From positions 1 to 23,246 of the IMG/VR virus record IMGVR_UViG_3300042564_004206: 23,246 nucleotides of DNA; one strand, 5' to 3'. Source of the stretch: a virus. Position 1 is the first letter of the stretch. Every line of letters begins with the position of its first letter. Position numbers and translations under genes: made by a program. This document shows, one piece after another, positions 17,888 to 23,246 of the stretch. The notes under the pieces are model-generated. The model made no database searches, was not told the DNA's origin, and saw nothing but the letters and a program-made list of their open reading frames with translations.

Positions 17888-19517
17888 GTCGTACCAGCAG
17901 GAGGCAATCGACGGACTGTGGGCGTGGATGGCGAGCCATGATGGCGGCAATCCGATCATGGACTGCAGCGTCGGCGCAGGAAAGTCGGTGATGATCGCCG
18001 CTGTGGCGCAGCGTGCTAACGCAGAGTGGGCTGGCACGCGCGTGCTGGTCATCGTGCCGCAGAAAGAGCTGCTGCAGCAGAATGCCGAGAAGCTGCTGAG
18101 GGTCTGGCCCGATGTGGATCTCGGCATCGTGTCTGCCAGCGTCGGGCGCAAGGTGGTCGGACGTCAGGTGACATACGCCACGATTGGCTCGGTCTACAAG
18201 ATCGCACACCTGCTGGGCCGCATTGACATCATCATGGCGGACGAGTGCCACCTGATCGACTCCAAAGATCAGGGCATGTGGCGCGACTTCCTGCGTGACT
18301 TGAAGAAGTACAACCCGCACACCATCACTATTGGGTGGACGGGCACGAGCTTCCGCGGAAACGGTGTGTGGCTGACAGCTGGCGCAGAGCCACTGTTCCA
18401 CGCAATCGCTTCAGGCGTGCCGATGCGCCGCCTGCTGGACGAGGGCTTCCTGTGCCCGCTGGTAACGTCCGATGTGCAGACCCGCATCAAGACCGACAAC
18501 GTCGCGGTGGACGCTGGGCGCGGCGACTACAAGATCGCCGAGCTGGACGAGGCGTCGAACAAGTGGGAGCTGATCGATGCCGCCTGCGACGAGCTGATCG
18601 CCCACGCTACATCGCAGCGCCGCAAGTGCTGGATCGCCTTCTGCGTCACGGTCGACCACGCCACCAACGTGCGTGACTGCCTGCGTCAGAAAGGCATTGC
18701 GGCCGAGGTGCTGCACGGCCAGCTTGGCAAGAAGGAGCGCGAGAAGATCGTCGATGCATTCCGCCGCGGCGACTTCACCTGCCTCGTCAATGTGGCTGTG
18801 GCCACCACGGGCTTCGACGTCCCGGCCATCGATTGCATCGCGCTGATGCGGGCGACGAAATCACCTGTGTTATACGTTCAGATCGCCGGCCGCGGCATGC
18901 GCTTGGTTGGCCAGACCATCGGCGAGTCGATTGCTAACGGCAAGCCCGACTGCCTCTGGCTCGACTTCACCGACACCACCCTTAGCATGGGGCCGGTGGA
19001 CGAGATCAAGGGTCGCGTTCCGCTGCCGACGAAGGGCGGCCCGCCGCCTTTCAAGCTGTGCCCGAACTGCGGCAGCCAGAACGCGACAGCCACGCTGAAG
19101 TGCAGCAGCTGCGGTCACGAGTTCCCGCCGGCCGCGCGGATCAACCACGACGCGGAAGTCAAGGACGCGCCGATCATGTCGACCGGCAAGAAGCCGAAGC
19201 TGCGCCGCCACGACATTAGCTCTGTCGACTACCTGACCCACACGAAGGCTGGCTCTCCAGACTGCATGCGCGTCATCTACAAGTCGGGCCTGATCAGCGT
19301 GGTCACCGAGTACATCCACTTCGATCGCACCGGGCCGCGCCGCTTTGAGGCAGAGCACTGGTGGGCACAGCGAGCGCGCGAGGCGAACGACTGGATTCCA
19401 GCTACCACCGCAGCCGCCATCGTCATGGCCCAGCAGGGCGCGCTGCGCAAGGTGGTCGCCATCACGCTGACCGACGGCAAGTATCCAGAGATCGCAGATG
19501 TGGAGTATGCGGAATGA
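17877..19517 (+). CDS. SF2 DEAD/DEAH-box helicase (SSL2-like) with zinc ribbon
   Basis: The 546-aa protein is a superfamily 2 helicase as found in phage replication/recombination modules. It has a LRSYQQEAI start motif (3-11), Walker A SVGAGKS (31-37), DECH (122-125), motif III GWTGTS, and C-terminal motifs with VAVATTGFDVPAIDCI and QIAGRGMRL (the motif VI arginine finger). A zinc ribbon CPNCG...CSSCG follows near residue 400, then a C-terminal region of ~130 residues (RRFEAEHWWAQRA) often seen in this phage helicase group. It overlaps the preceding gene by 11 nt and the next by ATGA. It probably acts with the PD-(D/E)XK nuclease on branched DNA. Confidence 0.92.
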   Translation: MKLRSYQQEAIDGLWAWMASHDGGNPIMDCSVGAGKSVMIAAVAQRANAEWAGTRVLVIVPQKELLQQNAEKLLRVWPDVDLGIVSASVGRKVVGRQVTYATIGSVYKIAHLLGRIDIIMADECHLIDSKDQGMWRDFLRDLKKYNPHTITIGWTGTSFRGNGVWLTAGAEPLFHAIASGVPMRRLLDEGFLCPLVTSDVQTRIKTDNVAVDAGRGDYKIAELDEASNKWELIDAACDELIAHATSQRRKCWIAFCVTVDHATNVRDCLRQKGIAAEVLHGQLGKKEREKIVDAFRRGDFTCLVNVAVATTGFDVPAIDCIALMRATKSPVLYVQIAGRGMRLVGQTIGESIANGKPDCLWLDFTDTTLSMGPVDEIKGRVPLPTKGGPPPFKLCPNCGSQNATATLKCSSCGHEFPPAARINHDAEVKDAPIMSTGKKPKLRRHDISSVDYLTHTKAGSPDCMRVIYKSGLISVVTEYIHFDRTGPRRFEAEHWWAQRAREANDWIPATTAAAIVMAQQGALRKVVAITLTDGKYPEIADVEYAE

Positions 19518-19717
19518 AGCGAGCAACACTGATCGAGCTGGCGGCATACCACCGCAAGCAGGCCGAGATCTTCGACGCGGCATCGAGGTCTGGCTGCATG
19601 CAGTGCACGGAGTTCCGCATGGCCAGCAACAACTGCGAGCGCTGGGCCAGCACTGTGCCGGCTGAGAACGTGGCCACCGGCTGCGATGAGTTCAATTTCG
19701 ACCGGGTGCCTTTCTGA
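19514..19717 (+). CDS. Cys-rich small phage protein (67 aa)
   Basis: ATG at 19514 overlaps the helicase stop as ATGA. The sequence ends ATGCDEFNFDRVPF and has CMQCTEF and NNCERW, giving C-x2-C plus two more Cys, a probable small zinc finger. The closing GCDEF-x-(F/Y)D-x-(V/I)PF signature is one I know from short phage proteins of beta- and gammaproteobacteria; no function is established. Its stop overlaps the excisionase start (TGATG). Confidence 0.82.
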   Translation: MKRATLIELAAYHRKQAEIFDAASRSGCMQCTEFRMASNNCERWASTVPAENVATGCDEFNFDRVPF

Positions 19718-19893
19718 TGCGACGCATTGACACCAAAGAGATCGCCGCGAAGGCCGGCGTGTGCCGGCGTCACGCCACATCGCGCATCGTGACGCGCGCC
19801 GACTTCCCGAAGCCGGTCGTGAACCTGAGCCAGAAGAACCGGCTCTGGCGCGAGGATCAGGTTGATGCCTATCTGGCGAAGGGGCGGCGCTAG
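19717..19893 (+). CDS. AlpA/excisionase-like DNA-binding protein (58 aa)
   Basis: ATG at 19717 overlaps the previous stop by one base. The peptide MRRIDTKEIAAKAGVCRRHA, later FPKPVVNLSQKNRLWREDQV and DAYLAKGRR, is the MerR-type winged helix of AlpA/Xis proteins: a short helix-turn-helix, then FP.P...(R)LW...(V)D.(Y)L. Such proteins direct integrase towards excision. It lies at the end of the early rightward run and convergent to the integrase; the two stop codons share the tetranucleotide CTAG at 19890-19893. In lambda, xis and int are in tandem, so this opposed order is different. Alternative: an AlpA-type transcription activator. Confidence 0.75.
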   Translation: MRRIDTKEIAAKAGVCRRHATSRIVTRADFPKPVVNLSQKNRLWREDQVDAYLAKGRR

Positions 19894-20903
19894 AGGCGGG
19901 CCGCAATCTCCTCCGGTCGCTCCCGATAGTAGGTGTCCATCAGCACCTTCAGATCCCTGTGCCCGCTGATCCTGGCCAGGGTCATCACATCCACCTTGCG
20001 CGACATCAGAGTCAGGGCCTCGGCCCTGCTGTCGTGAAAGTGCAGCCCGTCGATCGCGGCGTGACTCAGTAGCTTGCGCCAGTTGGCGTCCAGCCTCGCG
20101 GCCGTCTGTGTGAACAGGCCTTGCCGCCCATCCTCCTTGGCGAACCCGGCCAGCTGGCCAAGCAGGCGCCCTGCCTGCTTCGTCACCGGCACATGCCGCG
20201 CGCCCACTATCGCCGCGGTCTTGTGCTGATCCAGGCGCACGACGCGAGACTGCAGGTTGACCGTCGCCAGGGTCAGGCCAATGATCTCGCTCGCCCGCAT
20301 TGCCGTGCGCAAACCCACCAGGAAGGCCCAGGCTGCCTCGCAGCCCTTGGTCCTGGGCCTCGCCCCTGTCTGGTAGCCGGCGAAGCGCAGCAGCCTCCTG
20401 ATCTCGCGCCAGCCTATGCGTCGCGTGCGCGGCAGGTTGTCGGTCGGATACCTGAAGCCCTTCCATGGGCCTGGGTTGTCGCACCACTTCCACTCGTCCC
20501 CCGCGATCGTCCACAGGTGGCGCAGGATCGTGGCCTCCCGCTTGACCGTGCCCGACGTCACCGACTGCAGCCGCTTGTCGCGCCACTCGGCCAGATCGGC
20601 TGTCGTGATTTCGTGCAGCACCTTGGCCGCCAGGGTCGGGTGCTCGCGCCGGATGTGGGCGAATCGCTTGGCTTCGAAGGCCTCGCCCCGCTTGGTGCTG
20701 GACACCTTGTCTTCGTAGTCGGCCATCGCTTGGTCGAGCGTCTTGGCCGGGTACTTGGCCAGCGTGCCGGCCAGGATCTGCGCCTCCAGTGCTGTGGCCC
20801 AGGATGTGGCCATTGCCTTGTTGGGGAATGTCTTGGCCTCTCGGTGCCCCTTCTTGAACACCTCGGCCCGCCAGCCAGCGCCGTGCTTTCGAATGCTTGC
20901 CAT
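19890..20903 (-). CDS. int: Tyrosine-recombinase integrase
   Basis: ATG at 20903 (MASIRKHGAGW) has AGGGA 9 nt upstream; a TTG at 20963 would add 20 poorly conserved residues. The 337-aa protein has an N-terminal arm-binding part (GWRAEVFKKGHREAKTFPNK), a SAM-like core-binding domain around 55-150, and the catalytic domain with R203 (TAMRASE), K228 (HKTA), H290 and R293 (HDSR), H315 (SGHRDL) and the nucleophile Y325 or Y326 (DTYYRER). It would recombine attP, 150 bp upstream of its start at a tRNA 3' end, with the host tRNA gene. The intergenic region contains a degenerate operator (20967-20982), so repressor may influence its expression. Confidence 0.93.
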   Translation of the reverse strand: MASIRKHGAGWRAEVFKKGHREAKTFPNKAMATSWATALEAQILAGTLAKYPAKTLDQAMADYEDKVSSTKRGEAFEAKRFAHIRREHPTLAAKVLHEITTADLAEWRDKRLQSVTSGTVKREATILRHLWTIAGDEWKWCDNPGPWKGFRYPTDNLPRTRRIGWREIRRLLRFAGYQTGARPRTKGCEAAWAFLVGLRTAMRASEIIGLTLATVNLQSRVVRLDQHKTAAIVGARHVPVTKQAGRLLGQLAGFAKEDGRQGLFTQTAARLDANWRKLLSHAAIDGLHFHDSRAEALTLMSRKVDVMTLARISGHRDLKVLMDTYYRERPEEIAARL

Positions 20904-20966
20904 CTGTCGTGATCCCTGTCGTGCGCTTGTCGTGACAGGGGTGGAGCTTATGGTGTCAAACAACGA

Positions 20967-20982
20967 TATAACAACGGTGTAG
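20967..20982 (+). promoter_or_regulatory. Degenerate operator upstream of integrase
   Basis: TATAACAACGGTGTAG matches 12 of 16 positions of TATCACAACGGTGATA. It lies 64 bp before the integrase start, near TATATC/TTATAT on the minus strand that could be its -10. The rest of 20904-21051 shows no gene; it may hold arm-type integrase sites, which I cannot identify by eye. Confidence 0.4.
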
Positions 20983-21051
20983 AATGGCGCCTCGCTCCCA
21001 TGATTTTCATGGGTAATGTGCGCCTTGAATCACTACCGTGTCGAACAATTC

Positions 21052-21076
21052 TGGTGCCCAGGACGGGACTCGAACC
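21052..21076 (-). other. Candidate attP: 3' end of a tRNA (Leu-like)
   Basis: The minus strand reads GGTTCGAGTCCCGTCC and ends TGGGCACCA, that is a T-loop, 3' acceptor strand, discriminator A and CCA. The acceptor CCTGGGC would pair with a 5' GCCCAGG, as in bacterial tRNA-Leu. The T-stem cannot be completed on the phage side (only two pairs form), so this is a fragment, not a gene. Such pieces restore the host tRNA after integration. It lies between the integrase and a gene on the other side that also looks phage-borne. Confidence 0.82.
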
Positions 21077-21137
21077 GTGTTGATTCATAAGGGGAAATCA
21101 GGCGCGTGTGTGATATTGTCGACGAAGGAGACAGGGA

Positions 21138-21503
21138 ATGCTAGCAGTGCAGACAGTGCGAATCGCCCAGGCTGTGATCAGCTATCTGGGCGAGGATGCC
21201 GAGGGTGCCGTCATCGTGATGAGCAAGAGCTACGGGCGCGAGATGGCGAAGGAGCTGTGCCAGGGTTTGGACGATGAGGGTGCCGAGCCCGAAGAGATCG
21301 CCGGCCTGCCTGTCATGTACAAGGACGACGTCGAGATCCCGACCCTGGTCGTGCACGATGGCCGGGCCTACGATCTGCTGCCTGACTGGGCGCACGAAGG
21401 GCGCGTGCTGAATGCGAAGCCGCGCATCCTGCTGCCGGCCGACATGGATGCCGTGCGTGACCTGGGCAAGATCGCCGCGATGAATCCACGCAAACTGATG
21501 TAG
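21138..21503 (+). CDS. Hypothetical protein between attP and the lysis cassette (121 aa)
   Basis: ATG at 21138 follows AAGGAGACAGGGA. The sequence has AVIVMSKSYGREMAKELCQG, an acidic stretch (DDEGAEPEEI), LPVMYKDDVEIPTLVVHDGR and YDLLPDWAHEGRVLNAKPRI. It looks like a small alpha/beta protein; no family is recognised. It stands alone on the plus strand. The GTGATATTGTC before it recalls the operator/-10 of P1 but lacks a left half and -35. A strong terminator follows. A lone gene with its own signals beside attP is typical of lysogenic-conversion genes (morons), but that is inference. Confidence 0.75.
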   Translation: MLAVQTVRIAQAVISYLGEDAEGAVIVMSKSYGREMAKELCQGLDDEGAEPEEIAGLPVMYKDDVEIPTLVVHDGRAYDLLPDWAHEGRVLNAKPRILLPADMDAVRDLGKIAAMNPRKLM

Positions 21504-21550
21504 GATGGCGACTCACACCGAAGGGTTGTGTTGCTACCGCTCTTTGAAAG

Positions 21551-21585
21551 AAGCCCCCAGAACCGCAAGGCCTGGGGGCTTTTCC
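21551..21585. terminator. Strong terminator between convergent genes
   Basis: A 10-bp stem AAGCCCCCAG/CTGGGGGCTT with an 11-nt loop is followed by TTTCCTTT on the plus strand. On the minus strand the stem is followed by CTTTC, a weaker U tract. It ends the gene at 21138-21503 and probably also the lysis transcript coming from the right. Confidence 0.88.
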
Positions 21586-21586
21586 T

Positions 21587-21883
21587 TTACAGCAGGCGCA
21601 TATGGTGGGCCTGCACTCCGGCCGCGAACACCAGACACGGCAGCGCAGTAAAGAGCCCGTCAGCCAGCGACACATCGCGCAGGGGCGGCAGGCCCACCCG
21701 GACGCGTGCTCGGTTGTCGAGCCACTGGTGCGCCTCACCAGTCGCGCCGGCCACCAGCCCGGCGACAGTCACGGCAGTGGCCAGCGGCGCGGCGCCAATC
21801 GCAAGCAGCGCCAGGGCCGCGCCGGCGGCGGCGAGCATCACCAGCAGGCCAGCCTTCATGTGCATCTTCCAGTCGTGTCTCAA
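21587..21883 (-). CDS. Membrane protein at the end of the lysis cassette (98 aa)
   Basis: TTG at 21883 has AAGGAG 7-8 nt upstream; the ATG at 21865 has no spaced ribosome site, so TTG is preferred. The protein has hydrophobic segments AGLLVMLAAAGAALALLAIG, APLATAVTVAGLVAGATG and, after a polar loop (EAHQWLDNRARVRVGLP), GLFTALPCLVFAAGV. The loop-then-membrane layout (K/GEA...D......D.....G) recalls small proteins next to Rz genes in other phages. It may help lysis or be a second holin/antiholin; no family is certain. It follows Rz1 by 32 nt. Confidence 0.72.
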   Translation of the reverse strand: MRHDWKMHMKAGLLVMLAAAGAALALLAIGAAPLATAVTVAGLVAGATGEAHQWLDNRARVRVGLPPLRDVSLADGLFTALPCLVFAAGVQAHHMRLL

Positions 21884-21915
21884 TTTCTTCTCCTTCGGTC
21901 GAGCGGATCAGCCGC

Positions 21916-22164
21916 TCACTGCGTCACCGCATCTCTAAGGCTGCGGTGCCTCTCGTAGCAGGCCTTCCACCCCGCCAGCGCCTCGACCCAGGCGCGGGCC
22001 AGATCCGCGTTGGTCGCTGGGTCGCGCGCCACCGGGGCCGGGCAAGACAAGGTCAGAGTGGCCGGTGGTGACGATGGCGGCAGCTGTCGCGGCGAGAGCA
22101 GCGCGCACCCCTGCAGGGATGTGATCGCCAGACCAATCGCCAGCCTCATCCAGTGCTGTTTCAA
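21916..22164 (-). CDS. Rz1-like outer-membrane spanin lipoprotein
   Basis: TTG at 22164 is chosen because AGGAGG lies 6 nt upstream; the ATG at 22149 would start within the signal peptide. MKQHWMRLAIGLAITSLQGC is a lipoprotein signal with lipobox LQGC (17-20). The mature part starts CALLSPRQLPPSSPPA, Pro-rich as in Rz1. The gene lies in a different frame of the Rz gene for most of its length and extends 19 nt past the Rz stop. Rz1 (o-spanin) joins with Rz to fuse inner and outer membranes in the last step of lysis. The mature protein of ~63 residues is somewhat long for the family. Confidence 0.85.
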   Translation of the reverse strand: MKQHWMRLAIGLAITSLQGCALLSPRQLPPSSPPATLTLSCPAPVARDPATNADLARAWVEALAGWKACYERHRSLRDAVTQ

Positions 22165-22390
22165 TTTGAACCTCCTGTACCTTGACCACTGCGGCCTGCT
22201 TCTGCTCCCATGCCGCATGCCTGCCGGCGACGACGTCAGCCCGCTGGCTGCGTTTCTTGTCGGCCACCAAGGCCTGGGTAGCTTGCTGCGCCTCGGCGCG
22301 CTCGTAGCGCGTTTTGGCGTAGCTCCATGTGGCAGCCACGACGAGTGCGGTCCAGGCCACAAACAGGGCCAGCTTCAGCTCGATAGACAT
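21935..22390 (-). CDS. Rz-like inner-membrane spanin
   Basis: ATG at 22390 has GGAGACAAAGCT upstream. The 151-aa protein has one N-terminal membrane segment (LALFVAWTALVVAATWSYA) followed by a periplasmic helical domain rich in Gln, Ala and Lys (RAEAQQATQALVADKKRSQR, AAWEQKQAAVVKVQEVQIET), the normal i-spanin plan. The C-terminal ~40 residues, where the frame overlaps Rz1, are Gly/Arg/Pro-rich. The start overlaps the lysozyme gene by 16 nt. Function in lysis with Rz1 is by family and position. Confidence 0.85.
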   Translation of the reverse strand: MSIELKLALFVAWTALVVAATWSYAKTRYERAEAQQATQALVADKKRSQRADVVAGRHAAWEQKQAAVVKVQEVQIETALDEAGDWSGDHIPAGVRAALAATAAAIVTTGHSDLVLPGPGGARPSDQRGSGPRLGRGAGGVEGLLREAPQP

Positions 22391-22944
22391 AGCTTTGTCT
22401 CCGCTCCCCGTCGATTGGCCAAGCCCTGCACGAAGTGGTGCACCTTGGCGCCGGTGGCCGGGTCGGTGGTGCTGGTGTAGCTCCACACGATCCGACCGTC
22501 GTCACCCTTGCTCAGTCGCTTGCAGCCGCGCTCCCAGTCGCCGCGGTTGAAGGCGGCCATAGCCCCGCTGCCGCACGTTGCCGGCGCACCCAGGTTCCAG
22601 GCGTGGCTGCTGGTGGCATCGAACACCTGCTGCGGTGGCAGGACTCTGAAGCAACGGGCCAGGGCTGTCTGTACCCGCTCCATCGCTGCGCCCTCCTCGG
22701 CATCGCACTTGGCCTTGCTCCAGCGCTGGCCGACCACGATGGGGGTGGTGGTGACATGCTTGGTCAGCCCGCGACACACGGTCGGCAGGCCGCCGGCCAG
22801 CTTGTCGGCGTAGACGACGAACTGCTCCTCGCCCTCCCAGGTGCCGACAAACACCATGAGCGGCGCGGCGCACAGCATCAGGCTGCCTGCAAGGTGCGGG
22901 AAGTACCGGGCGCGGCCCGGCGCCTTCTGCTGCGGCTGCTTCAT
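22375..22944 (-). CDS. Signal-anchor endolysin, GH24 lysozyme-like
   Basis: ATG at 22944 is coupled to the holin stop by ATGA. The 189-aa protein starts with a basic head and one weakly hydrophobic segment (LAGSLMLCAAPLMVFVGT, 18-35), a likely signal-anchor-release domain as in the R21 lysozyme. It continues WEGEEQFVVYADKLAGGLPT with E37, D47 and T55 in the order of the T4/R21 E-D-T catalytic triad (spacing two residues longer than in R21). TVCRGLTKHV and the helix SKAKCDAEEGAAMERVQTAL fit phage lysozymes. It cuts the peptidoglycan glycan strand. Cys residues in the catalytic part may form disulfides after release. Confidence 0.88.
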   Translation of the reverse strand: MKQPQQKAPGRARYFPHLAGSLMLCAAPLMVFVGTWEGEEQFVVYADKLAGGLPTVCRGLTKHVTTTPIVVGQRWSKAKCDAEEGAAMERVQTALARCFRVLPPQQVFDATSSHAWNLGAPATCGSGAMAAFNRGDWERGCKRLSKGDDGRIVWSYTSTTDPATGAKVHHFVQGLANRRGAETKLCLSS

Positions 22945-23174
22945 TTGGACTTCGTCTCGACGTCCTTCTGCGCCACGACGCGCGCGATGGCAGCGGCCAT
23001 CGCCACAGCCGCGGCTGCCTTTGCGAAGGTGCCGCTGGGCACATCGGGCGCCAGCATGGGCATGGCCGCCTCCAGGCCAGACAGCAGGCCAGACAGCAGG
23101 ATGAGCCGCATGCTCCAGGCCTTGTTCAAGATGGCGCGCCACTCAGGCGTCAGCTTCAGCATTGTGATATTCAC
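22941..23174 (-). CDS. Holin-like protein (77 aa)
   Basis: GTG at 23174 has AAGGA 6 nt upstream and overlaps the stop of the gene to the right (GTGA). A second start, ATG at 23162, lies inside an operator-like site; dual starts are known in holins. Two membrane segments fit: LILLSGLLSGLEAAMPMLA and FAKAAAAVAMAAAIARVVA, with basic ends (KAWSMR; QKDVETKSK). The W(S)(M/I)RLILLSGLLSG pattern is common in small holins of Burkholderiales phages (DUF7940-like). It directly precedes the endolysin. Confidence 0.82.
   Translation of the reverse strand: MNITMLKLTPEWRAILNKAWSMRLILLSGLLSGLEAAMPMLAPDVPSGTFAKAAAAVAMAAAIARVVAQKDVETKSK
23154..23169 (-). promoter_or_regulatory. Operator-like site over the holin start
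   Basis: Minus strand TATCACAATGCTGAAG covers codons 2-7 of the GTG-started holin, or its second start ATG. In frame it encodes ITML, as at 13333 and 13486. It extends the operator set into the late lysis genes. Confidence 0.55.
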
Positions 23175-23246
23175 TTGATGTCCTTTCCGTCCACGTCCTT
23201 GCCCTCACGGAGCCGGTCGATTTTCGTGCGCTGCAATTCGATGTGT
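23171..23246 (-). CDS. C-terminal end of a gene running off the right edge
   Basis: On the minus strand the frame ending at TGA 23171-23173 is open to the window edge and reads HIELQRTKIDRLREGKDVDG followed by KDIK. The end is highly charged and helical. Its stop overlaps the holin start (GTGA), so it belongs to the same transcript. It is too short to assign. Confidence 0.6.
   Translation of the reverse strand, partial: HIELQRTKIDRLREGKDVDGKDIK

Noticed and set aside
19462-20586. Long minus-strand frame overlapping integrase and the Cys-rich gene
   Set aside because: It is out of frame with the integrase, whose catalytic residues are intact, and its product is low-complexity Arg/Gly/Ala.
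21052-21076. Complete phage-encoded tRNA
   Set aside because: Only the T-loop and 3' acceptor are present. The sequence 5' of it on the minus strand cannot form the T-stem, anticodon arm or 5' acceptor.
960-23169. CRP/FNR sites
   Set aside because: The repeated motif has TCACA...TGTGA-like words but in the opposite order and spacing (ATCAC-N4-GTGAT), so it is not the TGTGA-N6-TCACA CRP site. Its repeated overlap with phage -10 boxes fits a phage repressor better. Only 960-977 looks like TGTGATC-N4-GATCACA, and its spacing is wrong for CRP.

Overview
The window is the non-structural half of a temperate, lambda-like tailed phage. Base composition is about 60-65% G+C. The protein families (DUF2591/NinX-like, RecA-like Sak4 ATPase, DUF669, a GH24 lysozyme of the type seen in Burkholderiales phages, and a holin-like protein behind it) suggest a betaproteobacterial host, perhaps a Comamonadaceae relative; the host is inference. 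A tyrosine integrase lies next to a tRNA 3'-end fragment (candidate attP, 21052-21076), and phage-type genes lie on both sides of it. The molecule therefore looks like a circular, virion or concatemeric phage genome rather than a prophage cut out at its att sites.

Layout. 1-9371, minus strand: the equivalent of lambda PR. It starts with a Cro-like protein (9174-9371), followed by small genes including a DUF2829 (Tad2-like) protein, a 971-aa primase/helicase, an SF1B Dda/RecD-like helicase, a 466-bp gene-free stretch full of inverted repeats (candidate origin, 2634-3099), a Zn-ribbon protein, RusA and unknown genes running off the left edge. 9372-9436: the divergent switch. 9437-19893, plus strand: the equivalent of the lambda cI/PL side. 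It starts with an XRE repressor that lacks a peptidase domain, then a row of very small genes with repeated promoter-operator cassettes, a degenerate HNH-derived DNA-binding protein, and a recombination block (RecA-like ATPase, MazG-like, DUF669 SSB-like, PD-(D/E)XK Fe-S nuclease, SF2 helicase), ending in a Cys-rich protein and an AlpA-like excisionase. 19890-20903, minus: integrase, convergent with the excisionase. 21138-21503: a lone plus-strand gene after attP. 21587-23246, minus: lysis cassette (holin, signal-anchor lysozyme, Rz with overlapping Rz1, a membrane protein) and the tail of one more gene.

The most striking feature is a dispersed 16-bp motif, TATCACAANNSTGATA, present about 22 times as complete, degenerate or half sites. 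It overlaps the -10 of six promoters or promoter-like sites on the plus strand and one on the minus strand. It lies inside a minus-strand promoter placed against a terminator, forms an inverted pair between two genes, covers start or stop codons of several genes, and occurs once inside a nuclease gene. The motif centre (AATG or AAGC) is asymmetric and mostly reads in the direction of transcription. This resembles the stoperator network of mycobacteriophage L5, but with a different motif and in a different host group. The likely binder is the XRE repressor at 9437-9811 and/or the Cro-like protein at 9174-9371. I infer that one small repressor silences many promoters and roadblocks others across the phage genome in the lysogen.
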